This document shows positions 44,842 through 55,586 of a stretch of DNA of 64,000 bases, piece after piece. Under the pieces are notes generated by a model. That model ran no database searches, was not told the DNA's origin, and saw nothing but the letters and a program-made list of their open reading frames with translations. Numbering within the stretch: the first letter of the stretch is position 1; each line of letters opens with the position of its first letter. Source of the stretch: Apophysomyces variabilis. Taxonomy: Eukaryota; Mucoromycota; Mucoromycetes; Mucorales; Mucoraceae. Made by a program: the position numbers and the translations under genes. The stretch is taken from assembly GCA_002749535.1 (NCBI GenBank), contig MZZL01000401.1:1245165-1309164 (forward strand), given 5' to 3'.

Positions 44842-45441
44842 ATGAGCGGAATTGTTATCCCTAAAGAATATGGCTATGTAAGCAAACTACGTCTTCAAAA
44901 CGTTTTGTATGGGGCTAACAAGGGCTAAACCAATGATAAAATACAGGTCCTCGGCGCTGCTGCCATCACATCCTTCTACGTGTTTTCCTTAGGTTTCAAC
45001 GTGGCTAAAGCACGTAAAGCAGCTGGCGTCCCCTATCCATATGGTAAAATCATGAAAGCGGAAACCTGGGGTATCCAGAATTACTCAATTTCAATTGCCT
45101 TTGATTCTTTTACTCTGCTACATGTATGATCTTTAGCTTATGCCGAGAGAGCTGAGGCTGAAAAGGACCCAAAGAAGCATATTTTCAATTGCGCCCAACG
45201 AGCTCACCAAAACACTTTGGAACAACTACCCCTTTTCACTACCTTATTGTTGATCGGTGGTATTAGACACCCCGAGATATCTGCGGGTGCGGCTGCCATT
45301 TGGGTCCTGGGTCGCTTCGTGTATGCAAAGAACTACATCTCTGGTGACGTTAAGAAGCGCACCCGCGGTAGCTTCGGATTTCTGGGCTTGCTCACCTTGT
45401 TGGGCACTACTGGTTCCACTCTGTACCATATTTTAGCCTAG
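44842..45441 (+). CDS. MAPEG-family membrane protein (MGST3-like)
   Basis: Three exons (44842-44877, 44947-45043, 45137-45441) give 145 aa. The N-terminal helix (VLGAAAITSFYVFSLGFNV) is followed by a basic loop (KARKAAGVPYPYAYAERAEA), the MAPEG signature FNCAQRAHQNTLEQLPLF, and two further helices (ISAGAAAIWVLGRFVYAKNY, then a final hydrophobic segment). Length and motif order match microsomal glutathione S-transferase 3, a glutathione-dependent transferase/peroxidase of ER and outer mitochondrial membranes. Both introns have good GTAAGC/GTAAAA donors. Enzymatic activity in fungi is inferred from the family. Confidence 0.92.
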
Positions 45442-46100
45442 AATATAATTAGGGATAGTGATATAAAGGAACAATATAATGACTGTAAAAAGAAAGGATT
45501 AGTTTGGTGCTGATGGGATAATCTCAGCGAGAGAGAGGGGAAAGCAAAGGAGTTGTCATATTGGGTAACACGAACCGTGCGTAATAGTGCGTAACATCAC
45601 ATCCATGAAGGTGGCGGGTTAGATGTTTTGCCGGTATCCAAGGTAACCTATCAAGCAATGAATTGACGCGGAAGGGTGCCCATGGCAACATCATTTGAGC
45701 TGCAACACATGCAGTCGCGCTGTCCCGCCTCGTATTTCTTTTTTTTTTTTTTTTTTTTCAATCAGGTTGATAAAATTTAGCTTAAGGATAGTTTCTTTTT
45801 TCTTCTTTTGACTAAGCAAATGACAACTTGGACTTTTTTGGTTGGATCTCTTGACCAATAGTGCATACATCATTAAAAGAGGCATAATGACGACCCGCAT
45901 GCTCCTTGCAGATAAATTACATTTCCGTTGTATTACAATAAAGAGCAGTAGCAGATGACAGTGTCTTGTTTGGAAGTAGCAAAGCGTAATTAACGGTAAA
46001 AAAAGGGGGGTGACCGCACCAAGTCAAAAACTACAAAAGTATAAAATGAAGCTGGCAATCCTCAGTTTCAACGTTTCATCCTTTGTAACAGCAACAAATC
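45442..46100. other. intergenic
   Basis: MAPEG 3' flank, a T20 run at 45,739-45,758 and the upstream region of the phosphoesterase gene. No gene supported. Confidence 0.5.
45739..45758. repeat. T20 homopolymer
   Basis: Twenty consecutive T residues between two gene-free flanks; on the minus strand this is a poly(A) tract, possibly a retroposition scar or a chance run. Confidence 0.7.
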
Positions 46101-47234
46101 ATGTACCGTATACTCTTGTTTTGCTTAGCCTTTTTGCCCTATTTATTGGCACTCCCGGTTATTCGAAAGCGAGACAACATTGTCCCGGGCAAACATTTCG
46201 ATCGCGTTGTCATATTCATCTTCGAGAATCAGAAATACACTGTGGCGGCCAAGGATAAGTATCTTTCATCGCTAGCCTCCCGTTATAATGGTAACAACAA
46301 AATATCAATATCTGAACAAAATAAGCGCATGGTTCTTTGACAACCTTCCGTATTAGGCGTTGTTCTGACCAACTATCTCGCTATCCAGCATCCATCTCAA
46401 CCCAATTATGTGAGTACCAGGTTTACTGCAGTGCCGATTTTAAACCCAGAAATATGTCTTTTGCAGATCGCATTAACCAGTGGATCCACGGACGGAACAA
46501 ACGACGACGATGAATCAAACATCAACCGCAAGAGCATTGTGGACCTCTTAGAAAGCAAGAACATTTCCTGGAAGACTTATCAGGAAGATTACCCTGGCAA
46601 CTGCAACAAAAAGATGGATATCGGCAGCTATGCAAGAAAACACAACCCCTTCATTTCTTATACCACCATCAGCAAGAATAAAGACCGTTGCGCCAAAATC
46701 GTGAATAGCAAAGAGTTGGATCGTGATATTGAAAACGGGCAAGTGCCTCAATATGTTTTTTATACACCCAACGTAAGAGGCCATGTTACTTCTTTTTTTT
46801 TTTTTTTTGTTTTGGGCTGTCTAATATTGACTTGTTCATAGATCGATAATGACGCTCATGATACAAACATGACCTATGCTAGCAAATGGTTCCAGAAATA
46901 TTTGGAAGCACGTATCCAAAAACCAGCCTTTAACAAGAATACCATGTTCGTGGTAACATTTGACGAAGATGACGGTAGCACGAAAAATAACAAAGTGATG
47001 ACAATCTTGTTCGGTCCTGACTTCCACCGTAATTCAACTGCTAAAGAGGATAATACACGCTACAACCATTATTCCCTTTTGCGAACTATTGAAGATAATG
47101 TAAGCATACAGCCAAAAAGAATCATCTGATCTTTCATCCTTACTCACTTTGATTTTTTTTCTGTGGTGAAACCATAGTGGAATCTCGGAGACTTTGGTCT
47201 ACACGATCACGATGCTTCCCCTATCGTCCTTTAG
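46101..47234 (+). CDS. secreted acid phosphatase / phosphoesterase family protein
   Basis: Five exons (46101-46290, 46357-46409, 46467-46772, 46842-47099, 47178-47234) give 287 aa. The signal peptide is MYRILLFCLAFLPYLLALPV. The mature protein begins with FDRVVIFIFENQKY, then TNYLAIQHPSQPNYIALTSG, where the metal ligand Glu/Asn and the HPSxPNY block match the fungal phosphoesterase family (PF04185-type; PhoA-like acid phosphatases and phospholipase C homologues). FVVTFDEDDG and the C-terminal NHYSLLRTIEDNW block complete the metal-binding set. The enzyme probably releases phosphate outside the cell. An in-frame upstream ATG near 46,046 lies in another frame and is not used. A poly(A) signal follows at 47,288. 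Confidence 0.92.
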
Positions 47235-47287
47235 TTTTATTACTTAAATATTGATCACTCAGAAAAATAAGAAAAGGAATTTATACC

Positions 47288-47293
47288 AATAAA
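47288..47293 (+). terminator. AATAAA poly(A) signal of phosphoesterase gene
   Basis: AATAAA 54 bp past the stop codon, at a typical distance for a cleavage signal. Confidence 0.45.
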
Positions 47294-47370
47294 GTTCTGC
47301 TTCCCTCCAATCCGAATTTCATTGTTATTATTATTCGCTACTATTGTTGTTTGTGTACCCATCATCAAGC

Positions 47371-49094
47371 TCAAGCTGTACCGGCAGCTAGACTAATTGT
47401 GCCTCTTCGCTGTTCTTGCCAACCAATGGCCATAGCATGGCATGCTTTTGGCCACCTCACGTTGTTTCCATAAAGTCGTTCCATTTCTCGCATAAAGCCC
47501 TCAAAGTAATTCCAGGATTTTGTTTCTTTTTGTGCCTTCTCGAATCCGCCTCCGGGCCAAACCATCTTTGAATGGTCTCGATGAATCATAAACGCGTTTC
47601 GGGCAACATAGAATTGATAACCTTCCGCATTTAATTGCAAAGCATGCGACTGTTTGTCTCCTCCTTGATTTTTGAATCGAACATCATACAACGGAGCAGA
47701 CCGGGAAACCACGTAATATGGTTCCCACTGAGACTCATAGCATACTTCGTAGAAAGGTTGGCCTCGTTTTAGCGTTCGCCCGAGTGCAATTTCCTTTGCT
47801 AACGTTGGGCCATGGCCCGCACCAGGATCTGTTATGTAAGCAATACCGCGTCTGACCAGATCACGCAGTGTCCCCACTGTCGCAGGCATAGCCATGTCTT
47901 TATATTGTTCGTGCATTGCATAACACGGGACGATCACAGCACGCCGGCGATTAGATTGTTCCAAAAAGGGGAGAAACTGCGATCGTGTTTGCTGATATAG
48001 ATCCTTGGATGGAATAAAATCCGCGTCGATTACAAGAATATAGGGTGTGTTAACAGCTGTGATAGCCAGGTTGCGTAAATGGTTGATTGGGTATTTCAAA
48101 TGTTCATTTCCACTGTAGGATGGTTTTAATACGGTGACTTGCGCACGGGAATAGAGTGCTACATTGTCAGGTGTAGAGAAAAAGCGTTTTAGAGCAGAGA
48201 TGTCATCTGGATCGGTGAGATAGCTATGCAGTGAATAAATCAGAAAACATATAGTATTCATTAAGATTTTGCGTACATAGAAACGGAGATAGGACCTTCC
48301 CAAGCTTGAAGAACATTTTTAAAGGTCTCTAGGCGGTTCACAGAAAATTGTGACACAAGGGCCACATCCAGAACATTAACTGGTTCGGATGTAGGTTTGT
48401 GCACGACGACGAATGTCTGTTCCTGGTTCATCAGCATTGGATCTAAAAAGGAAAGAAAAAGGAGGTCCTGTATCAGTTGCCATTTTATTCTTGTGGTCCC
48501 ATGTTTCTTTTACTTACCGTTTAATCGTTTCTCTAACTGAGAAGATAGGACGAACAGATCACCTGTACAAGATCATACATATTGTTTCGATCAATGAGCG
48601 TTTTGGACGGTTCTGATGTTCTCTTTATCTTTGTGTTTACTTTTCACATCCATTTCTACAACGTCTCGACAAAGCTTGTTCGTTTTACAATCCATATGAT
48701 CTTCGACTACCATCCAATCCTTTGACAAGCTATCAGTCGGATTCACCCTGATCCGTAATTGACATCCAACATCAACGTCGATCGTATCAACATCACGGTA
48801 AATACGGTGCTGTTGAAGTTTGGACTGCTCATAACGTCCTGGAACCCAACTTGAACATTCTCTTTTTGTATTGCAAATCTCTGCTCGACAGGAATGAATG
48901 GGATCATAAGAAGGTTGATGTGCAAGTTGTTGTTGAGGCCGTTCTAATGAAAAGGACCGCAGGAGAACTAGGATGATCAGCACACTAATCAGTCCCAGCA
49001 TCCGCGTTATTCTGTTCGAGGTATGTTGATCCTTAGGTGTGTAATGACCATAGTGCTGCCGCACGCTGTATGTGTGTTTTTGAGCGTGGAACAT
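47371..49094 (-). CDS. type II membrane glycosyltransferase, GT49/LARGE-like
   Basis: Four exons (48641-49094, 48518-48562, 48277-48442, 47371-48223) give 505 aa. A cytoplasmic N-terminus of about 30 residues is followed by a signal anchor (MLGLISVLIILVLLRSFSL) and a luminal stem. The catalytic domain shows LDVALVSQFSVNRLETFKNV, NHLRNLAITAVNTPYILVID, the DAD motif (about residues 288-290), WEPYYVVSRSAPLYDVRF and GFMIHRDHSK-like blocks ending in a basic C-terminus. This matches the glycosyltransferase 49 family (the LARGE C-terminal domain and B4GAT1), Golgi enzymes that add glucuronate-type residues. Donor and acceptor sugars in fungi are unknown. Exon 2 is only 45 nt. Confidence 0.88.
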
Positions 49095-49982
49095 GAAAGA
49101 AGTACAGCGCTTTGTCTGTTAACTGCCTAGGTATACAGTCACTCAAAGCACAGGTCGATCCTTTGCACGGATTAAAAAAAAATTCGTGCCACATAAAGGA
49201 TTTCTGATCCAAGAGTAACCTTACCTTTGCCCAGGATAAAACCTTAGAGCCTATTACTTTCTGTTTTTGTTGGTGTCATATGTCCAATGCTTTAGGCATA
49301 TCCGTACTTAATGGACGATAGTACAAGGTCCTAAGAAGCTTCAGATGTCGGAATCGAGTCTGTTGTTCCAGGCTTATCGGTCTGGAAATGGCTTATCTAG
49401 GCTATGTGTCTATGAGACGAGCCTATATCTTGTAGAAGGTAAAATGACTGATTCTGCAGTAACTTGCGGTTTGGTCCTCGCGGGGATTATATATAGGCTT
49501 AGTTTATGATCACATTGGAAATAATGCTTTTTGGGACAAGGTGGGATATGACTTGAAAGGCATTGGACAGCCTTGCACTATGGCACCTTTGGAAAGGTCT
49601 TGATCAGTTCCAAGACTATATCATCTCCAATACGGTCCAGCATGTTCTTCACCTCTCTTATATCATAGCAATCTCTGATTTGTCGATAATGGACTATGAT
49701 TGGTTTATCTGTATTCGCTTGATCTTAACTTTGTTCCTATCTTCGTTTCACAGCCAATGATCATTCCGCATCCTGTCAAACGATATGAATTTGTCACACA
49801 ATACAGCTTGTCGCATATGAAAAAGGCAGTGTAGAATGGGAAGCTCTTCTGTTCCAATTTTGTGACAGAGATTATAAACGAGGAATGACTTTATAACATG
49901 ATTGCAAACTTTTAGAGGAAAAAAAGAAATGATACAAGGTTTTTGTACACAGCATAAGTTTTATGAGAAGGGGCGTCTATGT
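49095..49982. other. intergenic
   Basis: Upstream of the glycosyltransferase and 3' flank of ILV5; no supported gene. Confidence 0.55.
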
Positions 49983-51297
49983 TTAGTTCTTGCCAGCATT
50001 TTCAGGGCGTAACTGTCTAACGGTTTGTCCAGCTCTCCAGAGTTCAGATTCACGGATCTCCTTGAGTTCCTCTTCCAACTTCTCTCGGTAGTCTGGCTTA
50101 GAATTGCGATCCAAGGAACGAGCAGTTTCCGAACCATCCTTGACAGATGCGTACAGCTTCTCAAACACAGGCTTGGAGGCGTCGTGGAAAGGTCTCCACC
50201 AGTCCAAAGCACCACGTTGTGCTGTGGTGGAACAGTTGGAGTACATCCAGTCCATACCACGTTCACCGATCAAGGGATACAAGGATTGTGTGGCCTCTTC
50301 GACGGTCTCATTGAAGGCTTCGGAGGGGGAGTGACCGTTGGCTCGGAGAACTTCGTACTGAGCCTGGAACAAACCCTGGATGGCACCCATCAACACACCA
50401 CGCTCACCAAACAGATCGGAATAGACTTCCTTCTCGAATGTGGTCTCATACATATAACCCGAGCCAATACCGATGCCCAAAGCAATGGTGCGTTCTCTGG
50501 CCTTACCACTTGCATCTTGGTAGACTGCAAAGGACGAATTGATGCCACGACCTTCCTGGAACAGGCGGCGGACGGTGAACCCAGAACCCTTAGGAGCGAC
50601 AAGGACAACATCCACATCTGACCGATTGCTGTCTTAGTACCACCATCCAAAACGGCTTCATTGCTTTTCCTAACTCACCTTTAGGAGGGACAATATCTGT
50701 CTGATCCTTGTAGACAATGGAGAAACCGTGGGAGAAGTAGAGGGTCTTGCCGGGTGTGATGAAGGGCTTCATTTGAGGCCAGATCTCCTTTTGGTAGGCA
50801 TCGGACAGCAGGTTCATGATAACAGTACCCTTGTCGACCGCGTCCAGCACGGGGAAAAGGTTCTTACCAGGGACCCAGCCTTCTTCAATAGCTTGCTGAT
50901 AGGTCTTACCCTCACGTTGACCTATGATGACATTGACGCCATTGTCACGCAAGTTCAAGGCTTGACCACGACCTTGGGGACCATAGCCCAACACAGCAAT
51001 GGTATCGTTTTTGAAGGTTTCAAGGAGCTTCTCTCTGGGAACATCCGATCGTTCATAGACGGTTTCCTCAGTACCACCGAAGTTCAATGTCTTGTATCCG
51101 CGCATACAAGGAGCCTGTTGTTAGAAATAATAAGGTAAATAACGTGTTTTTAAAGTCATCCTTATTTCTGCTTTTACCGTGACAACAGGTGCTTTGATGG
51201 CAGCAGATCGGCTCAGTGCAGAAAATGGTCTCACAGCCGAAGGGCGGGCAAAGCGCGACGCGGAGCGAAGGGCAATAGTAAAGGCGCGAGAAGCCAT
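49983..51297 (-). CDS. ILV5: ketol-acid reductoisomerase, mitochondrial
   Basis: Three exons (51178-51297, 50679-51114, 49983-50617) give 396 aa. The start MASRAFTIALRSASRFARPS is an Arg/Ser-rich mitochondrial presequence; an upstream non-AUG extension is rejected. The Rossmann motif IAVLGYGPQGRGQALNL and the following VNVIIGQREG bind NADPH. The C-terminal knotted domain shows ALGIGIGSGYMYETTFEKEV and DLFGERGVLMGAIQGLFQAQ with the metal-binding acidic residues. The enzyme catalyses the second step of valine, leucine and isoleucine synthesis in the matrix. Codon use is strongly biased toward C-ending codons compared with its neighbours, typical of high expression. Confidence 0.97.
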
Positions 51298-52203
51298 TGT
51301 TAAAGGCAAGATAAAAATAGGAAGAGGAAGAAGAAGGTAAGATTAAAGTAAGTTGGGCTGGATCTTAGGACGTTTTTATAGTGAGTGATGAACCGAGAAT
51401 GAGGTTCGTTGAGCAAAGGCGATTCATGGCCATCTAACCAATCATGATGGTCGAAATGGGTAGTGCTGAACCTCCGCTATCCCGATCGGCTTGCTGATTG
51501 GTGTGACTCATTACGTGTGTTTGTCTATCGTATCTTTGTGTGCGGATGATTCGCTCGATAACGTGTAATCAGTGACTCGTGAATTTCAACATTGAGCGAT
51601 TAAGCATATCAGAAATTCATATAATTCATATAGAAAGGATACCTTTGCAATCTATATCCACCTCCTTTTTTTCTTTCTTTCCTTCACTACACTACGTTTG
51701 CTTTCACTTTTGCGGTAATGACACTGAGCGTCCTGAACTTCCAAAATGTATAAAGGGCGAAATTATTGGCAGGTTTAAATGCGATCTGTCTGTCGCTGAG
51801 ATCAACAGAAAGTTTTCGCCCTATCTGTCCTCATTCTTGTATTGCTGGAAACAAATGCTACCGTCTGAGGACGCGGTTAATTTAGGCTCATGAACGAGAA
51901 ATCTGGCAAGATCACTGCCACATAGCCACTTTGAGGGATAATAAGCTTTTTCATTCTTTAAGTAAGGATGACATAGGTGTCTGTGGCATATAACGAACAA
52001 AAAACACAAACAGAAGTAATGCGTGATGATAACACACCCAGAAATAAGTTTCAGTTATGCATGGGTGTTTCTGGTTTGATGGCGTTGGAACATCTTTTAT
52101 ACCTTAGAATCAGACCATGAATCCACATATTGATGTCAATACCGTGACCAAGGACGTCCGTCCTCGTTTCGAGGGATATGGATCGTCCTACTGGCTAAAC
52201 CTT
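51298..52203. other. intergenic, ILV5 promoter
   Basis: ILV5 leader (purine-rich on the plus strand, so CT-rich in the sense of ILV5) and upstream region. No supported gene. Confidence 0.5.
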
Positions 52204-52448
52204 TTACTTGTCTTCTTTCTTTGACTTCTTGTCTCTCTTTGTCTTATCTTTAGCCTCTCCTCTGGAAGCTTTTCTCTGGTTTTTTTTTAGCATGGCCAAG
52301 CGAGCACTTGTTCAGTTCCTCCATTCCTTTCGGAGTGACAGGACCAGACATCTAGTGAAACCCAGCGCTTAGCTCTAGTACTGTATGCTACAGTACTGGA
52401 TTGAATTTGTACCTTCATAGCGAGGTTCGCAAAGTTTATGTCGAACAT
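52204..52448 (-). CDS. small Lys-rich protein, two exons, frameshift at an A9 run
   Basis: Exon 1 (52413-52448) encodes MFDINFANLAMK; a 61-nt intron with a GTACAA donor and CTAG acceptor leads to exon 2 starting at 52351 (MSGPVTPKGMEELNKCSLGH). After an uninterrupted run of nine A (T9 at 52280-52288) the frame as written ends soon at RRG, but one base of shift there gives QRKASRGEAKDKTKRDKKS and a lysine-rich end with the stop at 52204-52206. The composition on both sides suggests one original protein. The A9 run could hide a sequencing or assembly slip, a recent inactivation, or programmed slippage. The family is not recognised with confidence. Confidence 0.45.
52377..52397. repeat. perfect 9-bp inverted repeat inside an intron
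   Basis: AGTACTGTA, a three-base loop (TGC), then TACAGTACT. It lies inside the intron of the small Lys-rich gene and would form a stable hairpin in the pre-mRNA on either strand. Confidence 0.75.
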
Positions 52449-53099
52449 TTTGAAATTGTTTGATGTTACTGTTGATATGAACGATGAGGATACGCGACAA
52501 CTGTTCCTACAATGCTTTTGATCGTTTTGGATACTGAGACAAACTATCCGATTCAACAGCGAAGGTTGGTCTTTTGCTTCTACTATGGTGCAAACAAGTT
52601 TCAGTATCATACGTTTGCAAGTACCTTAGATAATGTCACTCTACGCAATTGTCCGGTAAATATCAATTTTAAGTACTTACCGCTCTGCCAAAACTCCCCG
52701 ACTTCGAAACGACTCGATCTTTTTTCTGAAGCAACTCTTGAAACTTTGGCATCACTTCTGCAGACAATAACCTAAAGGCCGGTTTTAATGCAAATATAAT
52801 TTGACTTTTCTTTATATTCAAGTTATTGAAATCTTCCACGCGCTACGAGAAGAAATATCAATACAGATCTTTGAAACATGCGGGGAGAATTTAAAAGAAG
52901 CGATAAATCAAAGATATTTCAAGAAAATTCCTGTACTATGAGACATTTACCCTTTTATAATAAATCATCCGTGTGATAATAATCAAGCGAATCGTACAGT
53001 GGTAGAATTTTAAGCAGGTTATTGGTTGGTAATGGTTGATCACCTTTATAATACACTGCTTTTACCTCCATGCTCTCCGAGAAGATTGCACTCAGGATA
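52449..53099. other. intergenic
   Basis: No gene supported. The plus-strand frame at 52,512-52,775 has no motif and partly overlaps the small Lys-rich gene's upstream region. Confidence 0.45.
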
Positions 53100-53704
53100 T
53101 CAACCCTGGTCATTATTGCATTTGAAGATCACATATAATGCATAAAAGGATGACGAAGAATAAAGCATTTCATTGTCAAATTTTTGCTTCTTGGATGTTT
53201 CAGCGGAAGAGGAAGAAGGGGAAGTAAAAGGCAAGTCTGTGGAAGAGATAGTCGAAGAAGGAGAAAAATTAGGTGGCATGATTAATGGTTGGTATGCTCT
53301 TGTGATTGCAAGCGGTATTGGGGTTTCATGAATGAGCTTCAGTGTATTCTCTATGATATGTTTGCCAAGCGACGCCAATTGCAAAAGTGGATCATTCTAC
53401 GAACGTAGTCTTTGGCGCAAGAAGGGAATGCAACTCTTCTGTTCGTTTGATCTGTGTAACGTAGCCTTGTGTTATGTCCAAATCTACTCGGCCGGCATTG
53501 TAGTGTAAGCATTTAAATGATAAATACGGTGTAGTTTGACAATGTGATGTATTTACTAACCATTAACGTTGTACCCCATTACGTGCGCTTGATGCGATAA
53601 AGCGGGCGTCTCATTTACAGTCTTAAGCACCATATCTCGAAGTACCATTGGCAGTTTTAAGCGACCATTCTCTCATTCCTTGGTTTGGTTCACCTGCCCA
53701 CAAT
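53100..53704 (-). pseudogene. broken gene of unknown function
   Basis: Two reverse-strand segments join in phase: 53561-53704 (CGQVNQTKE, one TGA, then ENGRLKLPMVLRDMVLKTVN) and 53483 downwards (LDITQGYVTQIKRTEELHSL). The intron (53484-53560) has a GTTAGT donor and GAGTAG acceptor. At about 53,390 the reading must shift by one base to continue as NDPLLQLASLGKHIIENTLK and a Ser/Pro-rich tail ending at TGA 53100-53102. One in-frame stop and one frameshift suggest a pseudogene. The helical, amphipathic character of the peptide recalls subunits of large complexes, but I cannot name it. Confidence 0.4.
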
Positions 53705-54040
53705 CTATAGGATTGAAATTTGGATTCTATTAGCATGCCAATGAGCACATTCGCCAATTGGCCTATCTGCTCTAGCCACATCGAAAAGAAATGTAAAAAA
53801 GAACTAAAAACCCCTTGGGGCTTTGAAAGGCAAAAAATGAGGAGAGAGAGGAAATAATGATACAAGAAAAAAGGATTTCGGAAAACAATAATGCGCCACA
53901 AAGAAGGATGGGGAAAGAGCGAAAAGTGTTAGGGGGACGAGTCAAGGAGAGAGTTGATAGGGAGTAATGCCAGCGATGTACATGGAGGCTCTGATATCCA
54001 TTGGAGAAAAAGGCTAGGTGTTGAGGATTCACGGATCAAT
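53705..54040. other. unassigned, possibly 5' exons of the pseudogene below
   Basis: A short minus-strand exon-like segment (WLEQIGQLAN, near 53,750-53,785) with a possible 45-nt intron containing a CTAAT branch could be the 5' part of the 53,100-53,704 gene. Phases could not be reconciled. Confidence 0.3.
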
Positions 54041-55586
54041 CTATAGGTAACCAAGTTCGGTATTCCCTGTGGTGTAAATGACATCGGTCCTTCGCCCTAT
54101 TTTGTTTATCTTGATGCTCTCAGTCGCTGATAATCGTCGCTTACTGTTGTTGGCTGAGGCAATTGTGGCACTTGCTTTATCTTTCCTTTGAGACGTAACA
54201 CGGAGTGGTTGCAATGAGCCCCTTTCACTACCACATAGACAGGCTACAGACGGAGTATGTGGGAGCCAGGCAATACGCCACTTGATCAAACGATAGCGTT
54301 CATTAGTAGTGCATTGAAGTAACAAGGTGGGTCCCATCCAGGATATGGCAGATCCTCCTCACTGTGACGAATGCAACCCGTAGAGTAAAAGGCCCAATAC
54401 ATATTATCCACGCTTACCCTTGCGCACAGTTTTCTGTTCCCCGGAAAGTTCTGCTGAGGAAACCCCAAAGGCAGTATAGCTTGTCCGATTCCAAAAGTCA
54501 GTACAAGTCGTTTGTTGGTTGGTGCGGAAACAGACAGGGAGCCTCCATCAAAGTTAATACTAACCATGCCTTGAGTGGCTCCTCAAAAGGATCGTGTTCT
54601 AATTATTGGCAGAAATTGTAGACCTCTCTTGGTGTACGCTTATGTAAAGGCGGTTGTTGCGTATGTCAGTAGGAGCATCGCACCGGCTGACCTAGCATTT
54701 TAGATCCTACCAGCTTTCCAATATAGTTGACTATTTGATCAAGCTCTTCTGGTAAAGTGTTCATAACTGGCTGGCCAAAATTCTCTATTGTTTTCTGCTC
54801 TTTCTCGGCGAACGCGTCTCTCCACTGTAGATCAGTGATGTCCAATTGATGATTAGGAAGGTCTTGAGTATAGCCTAGTAAGTCATTCAGTTTGTTTAAA
54901 ACTTTTACTGGCGAAATTGGTACTTGAGAGCGTAACCTGTTATTTTCTTCTCCACTGATTCCGCTTTCTTTCGTTCTTTGACAGCTTGTTCTTTGATGGC
55001 TTCCAAATATCAGAATTTCTGATTCATCAAGACCGCTGAGCACGATTTCAACTTCGTCTTTATCCTTCCTCGACAAGCGTGTTGAAAGTGGCGACGAGCT
55101 TCTTGATCCCTGGTTCCTGGCAGTTGAAGATTACGATAAACTCAGGTCTGACGGCGAGTTTATTGGCAATGGTGAAGTCGACATAAACGGCACTTCGCAC
55201 GTGGAGTTACTGTTGCTGCCGTGATCGCTACAAGTGATTCGACTTTGAGGCTCTTCCAGGAAGGTCCTCCTGTGTACTTGACCTATGGATCAAGTCAGCG
55301 TTATCAACAAGCAAACTTTGCCTAAAGATACCAGTTTAATTTTGGCCAGATTTGCTGATGTACGAATCCTCTTGATTAACAGCGTTTTAGCGCTGGTAGC
55401 ATCGCTTGTGTTGAGAATCTTGCGTACAATCCTATCCTCGAGCTCATCTATCACTTTTTGCAGTAAGATCTGGGCATCTTGTGCGAGTTTAAAATCACAG
55501 GGATGATCACTGATTTTTGGTGTCTGAGTACGCAGACTTCTTTGTCCCTTGTTTCTATTTTCTTTAATAAAGGGATTAACGTTCAT
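54041..55586 (-). pseudogene. five-exon gene with one in-frame TAA, mobile-element-like C-terminus
   Basis: Exons 55322-55586, 54692-55282, 54565-54598, 54418-54479 and 54041-54357 join in consistent phase to a 422-codon frame with a single TAA at 55131-55133. The N-terminal part is helical (AQDAQILLQKVIDELEDRIV), the middle is Ser/Pro-rich and disordered, then LQWRDAFAEKEQKTIENFGQ, HDPFEEPLKACYTAFGVSSA and a Cys/Trp region (RYRLIKWRIAWLPHTPSVAC, LCGSERGSL). The last region recalls C-terminal tails of retroelement-derived proteins in Mucoromycota. The first intron would use a GC donor (GCAAAG). The stop is flanked by Ser-rich sequence on both sides, so it looks like a point mutation, although an unusual intron (GTGCCG donor) could remove it. 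Confidence 0.45.

Noticed and set aside
50025..51138. Long plus-strand ORFs opposite ILV5
   Set aside because: Strong codon bias of ILV5 leaves the complementary frames open; they have no family features.
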